Shown piece after piece: positions 17,331 through 26,112 of a stretch of 64,000 nt of DNA. The position numbers and the translations under genes were made by a program. The stretch is from Comamonas testosteroni (GTDB lineage: Bacteria > Pseudomonadota > Gammaproteobacteria > Burkholderiales > Burkholderiaceae_C), in the NCBI RefSeq assembly GCF_003569915.1, contig NZ_KZ984441.1, forward strand, positions 1-64,000, read 5' to 3'. The notes under the pieces were generated by a model. That model ran no database searches, was not told where the DNA came from, and saw only the letters and a program-made list of their open reading frames with translations. Within the stretch, counting starts at the first letter, position 1. The number at the start of each line of letters is the position of its first letter.

Positions 17331-18214
17331 TTTTTCGCTCTGCTGCTTGCCAAAGCTGCCAGCAGCGCGGCTCCCATGATCAGCGCGCCGCCCAGCAGGG
17401 TGCGGGCTGTCAGCGCTTCATGGGCAATCAGCACCGAAGAGACGCTGGCAAACACCACTTCGGACAGCATGACCACCGAGGTCACGCCAGACGGCAGGCG
17501 CGCTGCGCCGAATTGCAGCGCCCAGTTACCCAGCATCAGCAGCACGGCCAGGCCCACAGCAATCAGAAGCCAGCGGCTGTCAAAGGCCGCAAATCCCGGC
17601 ACCAGACCGGCGTTGCTGGCCAATAGCGCCGTCAGCAGCGCCATGCTCATGCAGCCTGCAAACATGGCCAGCATGCGTGCATCGGCAGGAATGGCCTGAA
17701 AGCGGCGCAGCAGCACATTGGTCAGCGCAAACATAAAGCCGCCAAACACGGCCAGCCCGTCGGCCAGCGATAGCCCGGCAAACAGGCCCGTCAGCGATGC
17801 ATCGGCGGGCAGCAGCACCAGCACCACGCCGCCAAAGGCCAGCAGCAGGCGCAGCAAGGCCATGGGGCTAGGGCGCTCGCCCAGAATCTTCCAGGCCAGC
17901 AGCACGGCCCAGGCGGGCATGAGATAGAACAGCAAAATGACGCGCACCACATCGCCCACGGTCACAGCCCAGTTGAACGCGACATTGTTCAGGCCCGAGC
18001 TGGCTGCCAGCAGCAGCAAGGCCGGGTACTGCCAGGCTTGCCTGAGCGTGGCGGGCCGCAGCGCCAACAGGCCCAGCAGCACCAGCGCGTACATGAACAC
18101 CGTCGCCCACAGCGGGTGCAACCCGGCCTGATGCATGGCGCGAAACGGCCACCAGGACAGACCCCAGATAAAAGCATTGAGCAGCAGCGCGAAAACGGGA
18201 AGCGATTTATGCAT
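17324..18214 (-). CDS. EamA/DMT-family transporter
   Basis: A 296-residue ten-helix drug/metabolite transporter with two EamA repeats (about residues 5-135 and 150-290). LLNAFIWGLSWWPFRAMHQAGLHP at the start and MLSEVVFASVSSVLIAHEALTARTLLGGALIM near the end are typical. The exported compound is unknown. The ATG at 18214 directly follows the T-rich end of a dispersed hairpin repeat, so its 5' leader is this repeat and no clear ribosome site is seen. Confidence 0.86.
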   Translation of the reverse strand: MHKSLPVFALLLNAFIWGLSWWPFRAMHQAGLHPLWATVFMYALVLLGLLALRPATLRQAWQYPALLLLAASSGLNNVAFNWAVTVGDVVRVILLFYLMPAWAVLLAWKILGERPSPMALLRLLLAFGGVVLVLLPADASLTGLFAGLSLADGLAVFGGFMFALTNVLLRRFQAIPADARMLAMFAGCMSMALLTALLASNAGLVPGFAAFDSRWLLIAVGLAVLLMLGNWALQFGAARLPSGVTSVVMLSEVVFASVSSVLIAHEALTARTLLGGALIMGAALLAALASSRAKKS

Positions 18215-18268
18215 AAAAAAGGCTTCTAGTCCTCAATTCATAAGGGCTAGAAGCTATTGATTTGGTAG
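18213..18268 (-). repeat. Copy of the dispersed hairpin repeat (copy 4)
   Basis: On the minus strand: AATCAATAGCTTCTAGCCC, a TTATGAATTGAG middle, GGACTAGAAGCCTTTTTTATG. AGCTTCTAG pairs with CTAGAAGCC, a near-perfect long stem followed by a run of six T, so it looks like a good terminator for lplT. The T-run ends at the start codon of the EamA gene. Confidence 0.75.
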
Positions 18269-18293
18269 TACTGCGGCGCGGGGGCCGCAGCCA

Positions 18294-19595
18294 TCAGTGG
18301 CAGTCTTTGCGCGCGATTTCGAGCAGGCGCTCGATCTCCTGCGGGTGGTGCTTGCAATTATGGCGGTGCCACAGGCCAATCAGCACCATGGTGCCCGCCA
18401 CCAGCAGGCCGAACACGGTGATCGCGCCAAACGCCGTCAGCCCCATCTTGGTGGACAGGCTGTAGAAGCCCCCCATGCCCAGAATGGCCAGTTGCTCATT
18501 GAAATTCTGCACGGCAATCGAGCGGCCCGCACCCATGAGATTGTGGCCACGGTGCTGTAGCAGCGCATTCATGGGCACAACCAGGAAGCCGCCCAGACCG
18601 CCGAGCACGATGAGGAAGGGCACGGCCACCCACAGGTTGTCGATGAAGATCATGCAGACCACCAGCAGGCCCATGAGCGCGCCCAGCGGGATCACGCGCG
18701 TGGCATTGTCCAGTCGCATACGCATGGAGGCGATGACTGCGCCCACGGCAGTACCGATGGCAACCACGCCCACCAGTGCCGAAGCCTGCGTGGTGCTGTA
18801 GCCCAGCGCCGCCGCGCCCCAGGCCAGCACGATATAGCGCAGATTGCCCGAAGCCCCCCAGAACAGCGTGGTGGTGGACAGCGAGATCTGGCCCAGCTTG
18901 TCCGACCACAGGCGCTTGCTGCACTGCCAGAAGTCGGGCAGCAGGCCCAGGATATTGGCAACCAGGCTCTTGCTGGGGTCCTGACGCAGCGGGCGCATGG
19001 CCACACCGGTCAGCGGAATGTGCAGATTGAACCAGGCGGCCAGCGCATAGATGACGATGAGCACGGCAATCGCCGCTTCCGCCGGTGTATCGATGCCGGT
19101 ATCAAGGTAGGGGAAGTCAAAGGACAACAGGTGGTGAGCCACCGTCGGCCCGACCAATTGCCCGCCGACCAGCACGCCCAGAATGATGGAAGTGATGGTC
19201 AGCCCCTCGATCCAGCCATTGGCCTTGACCAGCTGCGAAGCGGGCAACAGCTCGGTCAGAATGCCGTATTTGGCCGGTGAATAGGCCGCCGCGCCCAGGC
19301 CGATGATGGCGTAGGCCAGCAAGGGGTGATGGCCGAACAGCATCATCAGACAGCCCACCACCTTGATGGCATTGCTGATGAGCATGACCTTGCCCTTGGG
19401 CATGGCGTCCGCAAACGCCCCGACAAACGGGGCCAGGACCACATAGAACAGCGCGAACATGGGCACCAGGGCGGCACGTTGCCACTCGGGTGCACCATTG
19501 GTGCGCAACAGCTCTACAGCGGTCACAAACAAGGCGTTGTCTGCCAGCGAGCTGAAAAACTGCGCTGACATGATGGTGTAGAAACCGCGCTTCAT
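18294..19595 (-). CDS. lplT: Lysophospholipid transporter LplT
   Basis: A 433-residue major-facilitator protein matching LplT, which flips lysophosphatidylethanolamine into the cytoplasm for re-acylation. MKRGFYTIMSAQFFSSLADNALFVTAVELL is a strong family start, followed by YVVLAPFVGAFADAMPKGKVM and a typical GLGGFLVVPMNALLQHRG block. The partner acyltransferase Aas is not adjacent. No clear Shine-Dalgarno sequence precedes 19595. It is divergent from alr across 133 bp. Confidence 0.93.
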   Translation of the reverse strand: MKRGFYTIMSAQFFSSLADNALFVTAVELLRTNGAPEWQRAALVPMFALFYVVLAPFVGAFADAMPKGKVMLISNAIKVVGCLMMLFGHHPLLAYAIIGLGAAAYSPAKYGILTELLPASQLVKANGWIEGLTITSIILGVLVGGQLVGPTVAHHLLSFDFPYLDTGIDTPAEAAIAVLIVIYALAAWFNLHIPLTGVAMRPLRQDPSKSLVANILGLLPDFWQCSKRLWSDKLGQISLSTTTLFWGASGNLRYIVLAWGAAALGYSTTQASALVGVVAIGTAVGAVIASMRMRLDNATRVIPLGALMGLLVVCMIFIDNLWVAVPFLIVLGGLGGFLVVPMNALLQHRGHNLMGAGRSIAVQNFNEQLAILGMGGFYSLSTKMGLTAFGAITVFGLLVAGTMVLIGLWHRHNCKHHPQEIERLLEIARKDCH

Positions 19596-19728
19596 GAATT
19601 AGCTGTAACTGGCTCCGGCTGGGCCGATGCCAAGTAAATAAGAGACCCTGTGGCAAGTGACTGGCGGTTATATCACGCAGGCTTTGGCTGACAGTGCCAG
19701 AATCCCGTAGGTCTGACTGAGAAAAACC

Positions 19729-20835
19729 ATGCCCCGTCCCATCATTGCCACCATCCATCCCGCAGCCGTTCGCCACAATCTGGAGCGGGTACGGCAAGCC
19801 GTCCCCGATGCCAAATTGTGGTCCGTGGTCAAAGCCAACGCTTATGGCCACGGTATCGAAAACGTGTTTGAGGGCCTGCGAGCGACGGACGGCTTTGCCA
19901 TGCTGGAGCTCGATGAAGCCCAGCGTATACGCAATCTGGGCTGGCGTGGCCCTATTTTGCTGCTAGAGGGTGTATTTGAGCCGCGCGACCTGGAAGTGTG
20001 CTCTCGCTTATCCATCTGGCATGCCGTGCACTGCGACGAGCAGATCGACTGGCTGGCTGCCCACAAGACCCAGGTCGGCCACCGCGTCTTCCTCAAAATG
20101 AATAGCGGCATGAACCGGCTAGGCTTCACCCCGGACCGCTTTCGCGCCGCCTATGCGCGCCTGAACGCCCTGCCACAGGTGGAGGAAATTTCCTTCATCA
20201 CCCACTTCAGCGATGCCGATGTGGACCATGGCATTGACCACCAGTTGCAGGTCTTCCACGAAACCACGCGTGACCTGCCCGGCGAGCGCAGCATCAGCAA
20301 CAGCGCGGCCACGCTACTGGACGGCGAAGAAGCCAAGGTGCGCTGCGACTGGGTGCGCCCTGGCATCGTGCTCTATGGCAGCTCGCCCGACTTCCCCACG
20401 CACGACATCGCCCACTGGGAGCTTCAGCCCACCATGACCTTGTCCAGCAAGATCATCGGCACGCAGGAGCTGAAAGCGGGCGACACCGTGGGCTATGGCT
20501 CCAAGTTCAAGGCCGAAGGCCCCATGCGCCTGGGCGTGGTGGCCTGCGGCTATGCGGACGGCTACCCTCGCGTCTGCCCCACAGGCACGCCTGTGCTGGT
20601 GGACGGCGTGCGCACCCGCACGCTGGGCCGTGTGAGCATGGACATGATGGCCGTGGACCTGACCGACCTGCCCAAGGCCAAGCTGGGCAGCGAAGTCACC
20701 CTCTGGGGCCGCGCCAGCAACGGCGCGGTGCTGCCCATCGACGAAATTGCCGCCGCCGCAGGCACGCTGGGCTATGAGCTGATGTGCCATGTGACACCAC
20801 GTGTGCCCAAGGTGATTGAAGGCGCTGGCAAGTAA
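19729..20835 (+). CDS. alr: Alanine racemase
   Basis: A 368-residue fold-type III PLP enzyme that interconverts L- and D-alanine for peptidoglycan. The PLP lysine lies in VVKANAYGHG near residue 34. The catalytic Tyr of the second subunit is in TVGYGSKFKAEGPMRLG near residue 260. The PWGSSP-like block appears as VLYGSSP. N-terminal PRPIIATIHPAAVRHNL is the usual start. It is a single-gene unit ending in a strong terminator. Confidence 0.95.
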   Translation: MPRPIIATIHPAAVRHNLERVRQAVPDAKLWSVVKANAYGHGIENVFEGLRATDGFAMLELDEAQRIRNLGWRGPILLLEGVFEPRDLEVCSRLSIWHAVHCDEQIDWLAAHKTQVGHRVFLKMNSGMNRLGFTPDRFRAAYARLNALPQVEEISFITHFSDADVDHGIDHQLQVFHETTRDLPGERSISNSAATLLDGEEAKVRCDWVRPGIVLYGSSPDFPTHDIAHWELQPTMTLSSKIIGTQELKAGDTVGYGSKFKAEGPMRLGVVACGYADGYPRVCPTGTPVLVDGVRTRTLGRVSMDMMAVDLTDLPKAKLGSEVTLWGRASNGAVLPIDEIAAAAGTLGYELMCHVTPRVPKVIEGAGK

Positions 20836-20851
20836 CTCCGCTCTGCCCCTC

Positions 20852-20880
20852 AAAAGCCGCTGCAGTGACAGCGGCTTTTT
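20852..20880. terminator. Bidirectional terminator between alr and a porin gene
   Basis: AAAAGCCGCTG (20852-20862) pairs perfectly with CAGCGGCTTTT (20869-20879) around CAGTGA. A-runs and T-runs flank both sides, so it can end alr on the plus strand and the convergent porin gene on the minus strand. Confidence 0.92.
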
Positions 20881-20885
20881 CATGC

Positions 20886-21863
20886 CTAAAAAGCGTGAGA
20901 CATGCCAATGCCAAACGAGGTCTTGCTTGCGCTGTTCTCAGGCCGCTGATGGCCCAGACTCACGTACAGCGTGGTACGTCTGGACAGCGCATAGTCCGCG
21001 CCCAGTGAATAGAAGAGATTGATGTCGCCATTGAGATTCTGGCGACCCACACCGGCCTTGAGCGTGGTCTGCACGCCCAGCTTATGGGTTGCACCCAAGG
21101 AGATCACACGCGAGCGGCCCTGGTTCTGGGCTTTGCGGCTGTCGTCGTAAGAGCCCATCAGCGTCGTATCACCAAAGCGGTACTTGGCAGCGGCAAAGCT
21201 GGCGCGGTCGCCGCTGCCATTGCGGTCAAAAGCCAGCAGGCCTGCCAGCGGCCCCTGTGCATATTCCAGCGATGCCGCATAGGGCTTGCCGCCACCGGGC
21301 CCCTGTGTGCGCTCTGGCGAGCCGCTCAGGTGCAGGGTAAAGCCGCCAAGCGTGGGCGAGTCGTAGAAGATGCCATTGGGCGTGCGGCCAAATTCCGCTG
21401 CGCCGTTGTTGCTGACGCGGTCCGTGGGCACGTAATAGAACCACTGGTACCAGGCCGAGGACGCCACGCGGTTGATATGACCCCAGGGGTCAAACTTCCA
21501 GTCATGCGCCCACAGGGCAGACAGCGCCCGCCCCATGCGCACATGGCCCCAGTCACCGCGCAGGCCCACGGTGGATTCGCCATGCCAGAACGGCTTTTGC
21601 CCAAAGCCCTCGTTCAGCCCGGTGTCCAGATCCAGTCGGTGGCTGAGACGAAACGTGGTCTTGAGCCCGCCGCCCAGATCTTCCGCCCCCGAAAAAGTAA
21701 TGTGGCTGCGCTGAATCGTGCCCAGCTGGGCCGTGCCGCTGAAATCGCGGTACATGCCCAGATCCAAAAAGCCGCTGATCTGTACCTGCGAGGACTGGGC
21801 CAGCGCCGCGCCTGCGGACGCTGCCGAGAGGCACAGCAGGGCCAGCTTGTGGGTGATGGACAT
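20886..21863 (-). CDS. Gram-negative general porin (paralogue 1)
   Basis: A 325-residue outer-membrane porin of the betaproteobacterial type. The signal peptide MSITHKLALLCLSAASAGAALA is followed by QSSQVQISGFLDLGMYRD. The barrel includes ISGAEDLGG-like and ESTVGLRGDWGHVRMGRAL blocks and ends in SHAF with the C-terminal Phe used for assembly. I use the ATG at 21863 because GAGGGAG precedes it and the signal peptide starts there. It is a close paralogue of the porin at 23650-24642 along its length. The two flank bioB. Confidence 0.92.
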   Translation of the reverse strand: MSITHKLALLCLSAASAGAALAQSSQVQISGFLDLGMYRDFSGTAQLGTIQRSHITFSGAEDLGGGLKTTFRLSHRLDLDTGLNEGFGQKPFWHGESTVGLRGDWGHVRMGRALSALWAHDWKFDPWGHINRVASSAWYQWFYYVPTDRVSNNGAAEFGRTPNGIFYDSPTLGGFTLHLSGSPERTQGPGGGKPYAASLEYAQGPLAGLLAFDRNGSGDRASFAAAKYRFGDTTLMGSYDDSRKAQNQGRSRVISLGATHKLGVQTTLKAGVGRQNLNGDINLFYSLGADYALSRRTTLYVSLGHQRPENSASKTSFGIGMSHAF

Positions 21864-22021
21864 GGAAACTCCCTCTGTAGATTTTTGGCAAGGCTTCGCC
21901 CTGCAGATGAAGGCATCCGCATGCGGGCAAGGTGTGGTGGCGTCTGCAAGACAGGCACGCCGCAACGTCACTGGTACCTCGGGCACTCAGTGCGTTATTT
22001 GAGTGAAATTCGGCATCAGCC

Positions 22022-22066
22022 TATGTATCAAATAGGCTGATAGCTATCAAAACAGAAGCATCAGGC
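22022..22066. repeat. Partial copy of the dispersed hairpin repeat (copy 5)
   Basis: ATCAAATAGGCTGATAGCTATCAAAACAGAAGC precedes the bioB stop region. TAGCTATCA-A-ACAGAAGC is the shared left part; the right arm is shortened. It lies at the 3' end of bioB. Confidence 0.45.
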
Positions 22067-23089
22067 GTGAGGTTGCGTGACCTGCAGACCCTTGAGGCCC
22101 AGCTTGCTCATGAGCTGCGTATCGGCCTGCACATCAGGGTTGCCCGTGACCAGCAGCTTGTCGCCATAGAAGATGGAATTGGCCCCGGCCATAAAGCACA
22201 GGGTCTGTACGGCTTCGCCCAGTTGCTGGCGGCCTGCGGACAGGCGCACGCGGGCCTTGGGCATGGTGATGCGGGCCACGGCAATCACGCGCACAAAATC
22301 GATGGGGTCAACGGGCTCGCTATCGGCCAGCGGCGTGCCGGGCACGGGCACCAGGCTGTTGATGGGCACGGACTCGGGGTAGGGCTGCATATTCGCCAGC
22401 TGTGCCAGCAGACCGGCGCGGTGCACGGGGGCCTCGCCCATGCCGATGATGCCGCCGCAGCACACGCTGATGCCCGCGCCGCGCACGGCGGCCAGTGTGT
22501 CCAGCCGGTCCTGGTACTGGCGGGTACTGACCACGTCCTTGTAATACTCGGGGGCGGTGTCCAGATTGTGGTTGTAGTAGTCCAGCCCGGCGTCCTTCAG
22601 CGATGCAGCTTGATGCGGCTGCAGCATGCCCAGCGTGGCGCAGGTCTGCATGCCAAGGCCCTTCACGGCGCCAATCAGCTCGTTCATCTTTTCGATATCA
22701 CGGTCCTTGGGTGCGCGCCAGGCTGCGCCCATGCAAAAACGGGTGGCACCCGCATCCTGCGCGGCCTTGGCGGCGCGGGTGACTTCTTCCACGCTCATCA
22801 GCTTTTCCGCCTTGACGCCGGTATCAAACTCCGCCGACTGAGGGCAGTAGCCGCAGTTCTCGGGGCAGCCGCCGGTCTTGACGGACAGCAGCGTCGCCAG
22901 CTCGATCTCGCCAGCAGGCCAATGCTCGCGGTGCACGCTCTGGGCGCGGTGCAGCAAATCGAGGAAGGGCAGGTCCAGCAGCTCCTGAATGGCTTCAACA
23001 CTCCAGCGCTGCGCATCACTGGCAGCAACAGGCTTGGCGGGGCTATGCCATTGAACGGGCTGGCTGGCTTGGGGCGGGTTGTGGCTCAT
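22061..23089 (-). CDS. bioB: Biotin synthase
   Basis: A 342-residue radical-SAM enzyme that inserts sulfur into dethiobiotin. The CxxxCxxC cluster motif is CPENCGYC near residue 65, followed by [15 protein letters not shown]. Further family blocks are [37 protein letters not shown] and [10 protein letters not shown], including the Cys ligands of the auxiliary [2Fe-2S] cluster. No other bio genes are adjacent; it lies between two porin paralogues and is probably transcribed alone. Confidence 0.97.
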   Translation of the reverse strand: MSHNPPQASQPVQWHSPAKPVAASDAQRWSVEAIQELLDLPFLDLLHRAQSVHREHWPAGEIELATLLSVKTGGCPENCGYCPQSAEFDTGVKAEKLMSVEEVTRAAKAAQDAGATRFCMGAAWRAPKDRDIEKMNELIGAVKGLGMQTCATLGMLQPHQAASLKDAGLDYYNHNLDTAPEYYKDVVSTRQYQDRLDTLAAVRGAGISVCCGGIIGMGEAPVHRAGLLAQLANMQPYPESVPINSLVPVPGTPLADSEPVDPIDFVRVIAVARITMPKARVRLSAGRQQLGEAVQTLCFMAGANSIFYGDKLLVTGNPDVQADTQLMSKLGLKGLQVTQPHA

Positions 23090-23463
23090 TGCGGGCTTTC
23101 ATCAAGAGTGAATGCCACGCATTGTGTTCAGAAAAATCAAGGATTTACAGCGCCAAACTGCAAATAGTTGCGTTGCCAGACGTTGCTGTAATTTGCGCTA
23201 ATTTTGGCTGCAATTTCGACAAACTTGTCAGCAATTTACTCTCGATTGAGATCGCAGCGCGTTAACTTCTGCCAAAAAGCGGCTTTGATCGGCAACTGCA
23301 GACATTCAGCAAACTCAAGCCTTTGAAAATCAATGACAAAGAACGACGTTAAATGCAGAAAAGCGTGAATTCGTCTGAATTTTGGCGTTTCAGGCGGTTT
23401 TTGGTCAGAAATAAATCTTCCGGCAGCCGCTGGCTGGCTGAAGAAGTGCTCAAACTGGCTTGA

Positions 23464-23640
23464 ATAAACCCGCCTGAGGCTGCGGGGTATTGGTTCGAGC
23501 CCGCAAAACAGGCACTGGAGCTGCTGTCCGCCACCACCCTGCCAATCAAGGCTGTGGCAGCCCGGGTGGGCTACCAGCCCACCCAGAGTTTTAAGCGCTA
23601 ATTTGCTGCGTGTTATCAGTTGCACCCGGCAGCTCAGTAA
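23464..23640 (+). pseudogene. Relic of an AraC-family regulator, C-terminal helix-turn-helix
   Basis: Between bioB and the second porin a short plus-strand frame reads AKQALELLSATTLPIKAVAA then RVGYQPTQSFKR, a TAA stop, and FAACYQLHPAAQ in the same frame. This is the second helix-turn-helix of AraC/XylS proteins (A-x-x-L-L-x-x-T-x-x-P-I-x-x-V-A-x-x-V-G-Y, then S-F-x-R-x-F). The stop replaces the residue between R and F. The frame is closed upstream by TGA at 23461, so most of the gene is gone. The rest of the 560-bp gap (23090-23463) shows no feature I can name. A tRNA-like GGTTCGAGCC here is part of this relic. Confidence 0.75.
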
Positions 23641-23649
23641 GGCCTTCGC

Positions 23650-24642
23650 TTAAAAAGCGTGGGCCATGCCCACGCCAAACGAAGTGCCCGAATCGGCCCC
23701 GTACTCGTAGCTCTTGCGGCCCAGGCTGGCGTACAGCGTGGTGCGTTTGGACACGGCGTAGTCCGCACCCAGCGAGTAGAAGTGGTTGGTCTGCTCCTGC
23801 ATGCGCTGGCGGCCATAGCCTGCCTTGAGCGTGGTGTCCCCCATCTGGTAGGTGGCACCCAGCGTGATGGCCTTGGCCGTGCTGGCGTTCAGGGCTACGC
23901 GGCTGTAATCCCAGGCAGCCATGACGGCGGCCGGGCCAAAACGGTATTTGGCTGCAGCAAACGTGTCCTTGTCGCCGCTGCTGTTGCGCTCGAAGGCCAG
24001 CATGCCGCTCAGGCTGTCAGAGTCATAGTTGAGCGAGGCCGAGTAGCCACGCCCCTCGCGGCGCAGCGTCACCGGGACTTCGGTGCGCTCTGGCGAGGCA
24101 CTCAGGTGCAGGGTAAAGCCCGCGATGGTGGGCGAGTCATAGAAGATGCCATTGGCCATGCGCCCGTACTCGGCCGATCCGTTGTTGCTGTAGCGGTCGG
24201 TCGGCGTGAGGTAATGCCACTGGTACCAGGCGGGCGAGGCAATGCGGTTGAAGTTGGCCCAGGGGTCAAACTTCCAGTCCTGCGACCACATGGCCGACAG
24301 CGCCCGGCCCATGCGCAAATGGCCAAAGCTGCCCTGCAGGCCCACGGTGGACTCGTCATACCAGAAAGGTTTGCTGCCAGCGCCCTCGCTCTGCCCGGTA
24401 TCCATGTCAAAGCGTGTACTCAGACGAAACGTGGCCTTGAGCCCGCCGCCCAGATCTTCCAACCCGGAAATCGCCAGATTGCTGCGCTGAATCGTGCCCA
24501 TCTGGTTGACGCCATCAAAGCCGCGATAGACCCCTGCATCGATCAGACCGTTGATACTGACCTGGGACTGTGCCGCCGCAGGCAGCGCCATGGACAGCAG
24601 TGAAAAACCAATGGGAAAAGCAATACCTGTGTGCCAGCGCAT
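23650..24642 (-). CDS. Gram-negative general porin (paralogue 2)
   Basis: A 330-residue porin with a signal peptide (MRWHTGIAFPIGFSLLSMAL, cleaved after PAAA) and a barrel ending in MAHAF. QSQVSINGLIDAGVYRGFDG, GLEDLGGGLKATFRL and ESTVGLQGSFGHLRMGRAL align nearly block for block with the porin at 20886. The ATG at 24642 has AAGGAG upstream. Duplication with bioB caught between is the simplest reading. Solute selectivity is unknown. Confidence 0.92.
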   Translation of the reverse strand: MRWHTGIAFPIGFSLLSMALPAAAQSQVSINGLIDAGVYRGFDGVNQMGTIQRSNLAISGLEDLGGGLKATFRLSTRFDMDTGQSEGAGSKPFWYDESTVGLQGSFGHLRMGRALSAMWSQDWKFDPWANFNRIASPAWYQWHYLTPTDRYSNNGSAEYGRMANGIFYDSPTIAGFTLHLSASPERTEVPVTLRREGRGYSASLNYDSDSLSGMLAFERNSSGDKDTFAAAKYRFGPAAVMAAWDYSRVALNASTAKAITLGATYQMGDTTLKAGYGRQRMQEQTNHFYSLGADYAVSKRTTLYASLGRKSYEYGADSGTSFGVGMAHAF

Positions 24643-24852
24643 GCCGGGTTCTCCTTGAATTGTGGGTAGCGTGCTCGCCAGAAAGCTGGGAGCGAGGGGA
24701 TGCACGGACCAGGCCATGCCAAAAGACGGACGGAAGATGCGATGGCAGCGCAGCTGCCCATTCCGGCCCAGAAAAAATGCCTGCGTAAAAAACAGGCATG
24801 CGCAGATTATGAGAGCCCATGCCGCCGAGGGCCAGCCCTGCGTCAGCTTGGT

Positions 24853-25962
24853 TCAGCTGCTGCGCTCGATGCGCGTCGTGGCCCAGATGCGATTCATCTC
24901 GCTGCAAAACGGCTGAGCGCAAGGTGCCAGCCCCTGGTACTGGCAGCCTTCGGTGCTACACAAATGAGAACGGTGCTCCCCATGTTTGCGCGGCACAGGC
25001 AAGGCATTGGCGGCCTGCGCTGCGGCCATCATCAGCCAGGGGTCGGCCTTGTTCTGCAGCAGTTGCTGTACTTCCTGCGCGAGGGCGGGTGTGGACAAGG
25101 CCATCGGCATGGCAGTGGCGGCGGTCGCTGCTGACGTACTGGCAGGCTGCAACTCCAGCCAGAGCAAGGCGCTGGTGCTGCTTGCAGGTCCAGCCTGTAT
25201 GACCAGCGCCAGCGGCCCACTGGCCGGCAAAGCGGCCATGTCCGCCACCGGCAGGCGCATTGGCACTGGCGAGGCCTGCACGGTTTGCGCCGCACCTGCC
25301 GCCTGCGCCCAGGCGGCAGGCACTTGCAGGGTCAGTGAAAAATTCCGCTCGCCCTGTGGCGTGATGAGACTGCCTTGATGCACCCACCAGTTCTGCAGCA
25401 GCGGCGCCTGTACCGAACTTCTGGGCAAGGCCGTGCCTTGCCCTGCCTGCTCCAGCGCTGCAGCGGCGGTGGATGAAAGCGCAGCCGCCGTCTGCATGGC
25501 CGAGCCTGCGACGGGCTGGCCGGGCGCCCCCTGCCCCTGCGCACTGGCAGCCTGCACCAATGCCTGCATCAAAGCCACCGAGCCCGGCTGCGCCGCCTGC
25601 AACTGCAATGGCTGGGCCTGCCCCTGCACCGAGACCTGAATCTGGGCCAGCAATTGCTGCACCAGTTGCAGCGTGGGCGCAGGCAGGCCCTGCGTGGGCC
25701 AGCGCGGCGGCGCGGCACCGGGCTCGCCCTGGATTTGCAGCGCCAGTTGGGCAATCAGTTGCTCGAAGGCCTGCAGTTTGAAGCTTTGCAAGGTCTGTGC
25801 CGACCATTGCACCTGCCCCGATGCCGGTGGCAATGGAGTAGCCGCTGGCGCCGCCCCGAGGGGAGCAGCCCCGGCCCGCGCGGTCACAGCAGCAGCCCGT
25901 GCAGCCGGTACGGGCACGGCAACCGCCTGGACGGCAGAAACAGGAAGCAAGGGCTTGGTCAT
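24853..25962 (-). CDS. Ala/Gln-rich protein with FliK-like middle and C-terminal Cys4 motif
   Basis: A 369-residue protein. Residues 1-190 are low-complexity Ala/Gln/Pro with amphipathic segments such as LQLVQQLLAQIQVSVQG. Residues about 190-300 contain an ordered part (SLITPQGERNFSLTLQVPAAW, then a PLALVIQAG-type strand) that resembles the exported FliK-like domain. The C-terminus has four cysteines, CSTEGC then CAQPFC, which could hold zinc. No flagellar genes are nearby. It lies downstream of the metH domain gene on the same strand, with a hairpin repeat between. Function unknown; the FliK link is a pattern impression. Confidence 0.6.
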   Translation of the reverse strand: MTKPLLPVSAVQAVAVPVPAARAAAVTARAGAAPLGAAPAATPLPPASGQVQWSAQTLQSFKLQAFEQLIAQLALQIQGEPGAAPPRWPTQGLPAPTLQLVQQLLAQIQVSVQGQAQPLQLQAAQPGSVALMQALVQAASAQGQGAPGQPVAGSAMQTAAALSSTAAAALEQAGQGTALPRSSVQAPLLQNWWVHQGSLITPQGERNFSLTLQVPAAWAQAAGAAQTVQASPVPMRLPVADMAALPASGPLALVIQAGPASSTSALLWLELQPASTSAATAATAMPMALSTPALAQEVQQLLQNKADPWLMMAAAQAANALPVPRKHGEHRSHLCSTEGCQYQGLAPCAQPFCSEMNRIWATTRIERSS

Positions 25963-26041
25963 GCGAAGATCACACGGAAATCAGGCCGCTCAAGGTTTGA
26001 GCGGGGTGTCTTTCCATTGTCACCGCGGACTCAAAAGAAGC

Positions 26042-26104
26042 AATCACTATCAAAAAAAGAGCTACCAGCCCATGATATTCATGGACTAGCAGCTCTTTTT
26101 ATTC
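26042..26104. terminator. Dispersed hairpin repeat (copy 6) acting as a terminator
   Basis: AAAGAGCT (near 26056) pairs with AGCTCTTT (near 26091), and inside it CCATGA pairs with TATTCATGG. The T-run TTTTTATT follows. ACTATCAAAA at its left edge and GGACTAGCAGC in the right arm match the other copies. It sits just after the stop of the metH domain gene, on the correct side to end its transcript, since both strands carry A/T flanks. Confidence 0.8.
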
Positions 26105-26112
26105 AAACCCGC

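Noticed and set aside
23485..23505. GGTTCGAGCC, like the T-arm of a tRNA
   Set aside because: No acceptor stem, D-arm or anticodon arm fits around it, and the sequence is explained as AraC-family coding remains.
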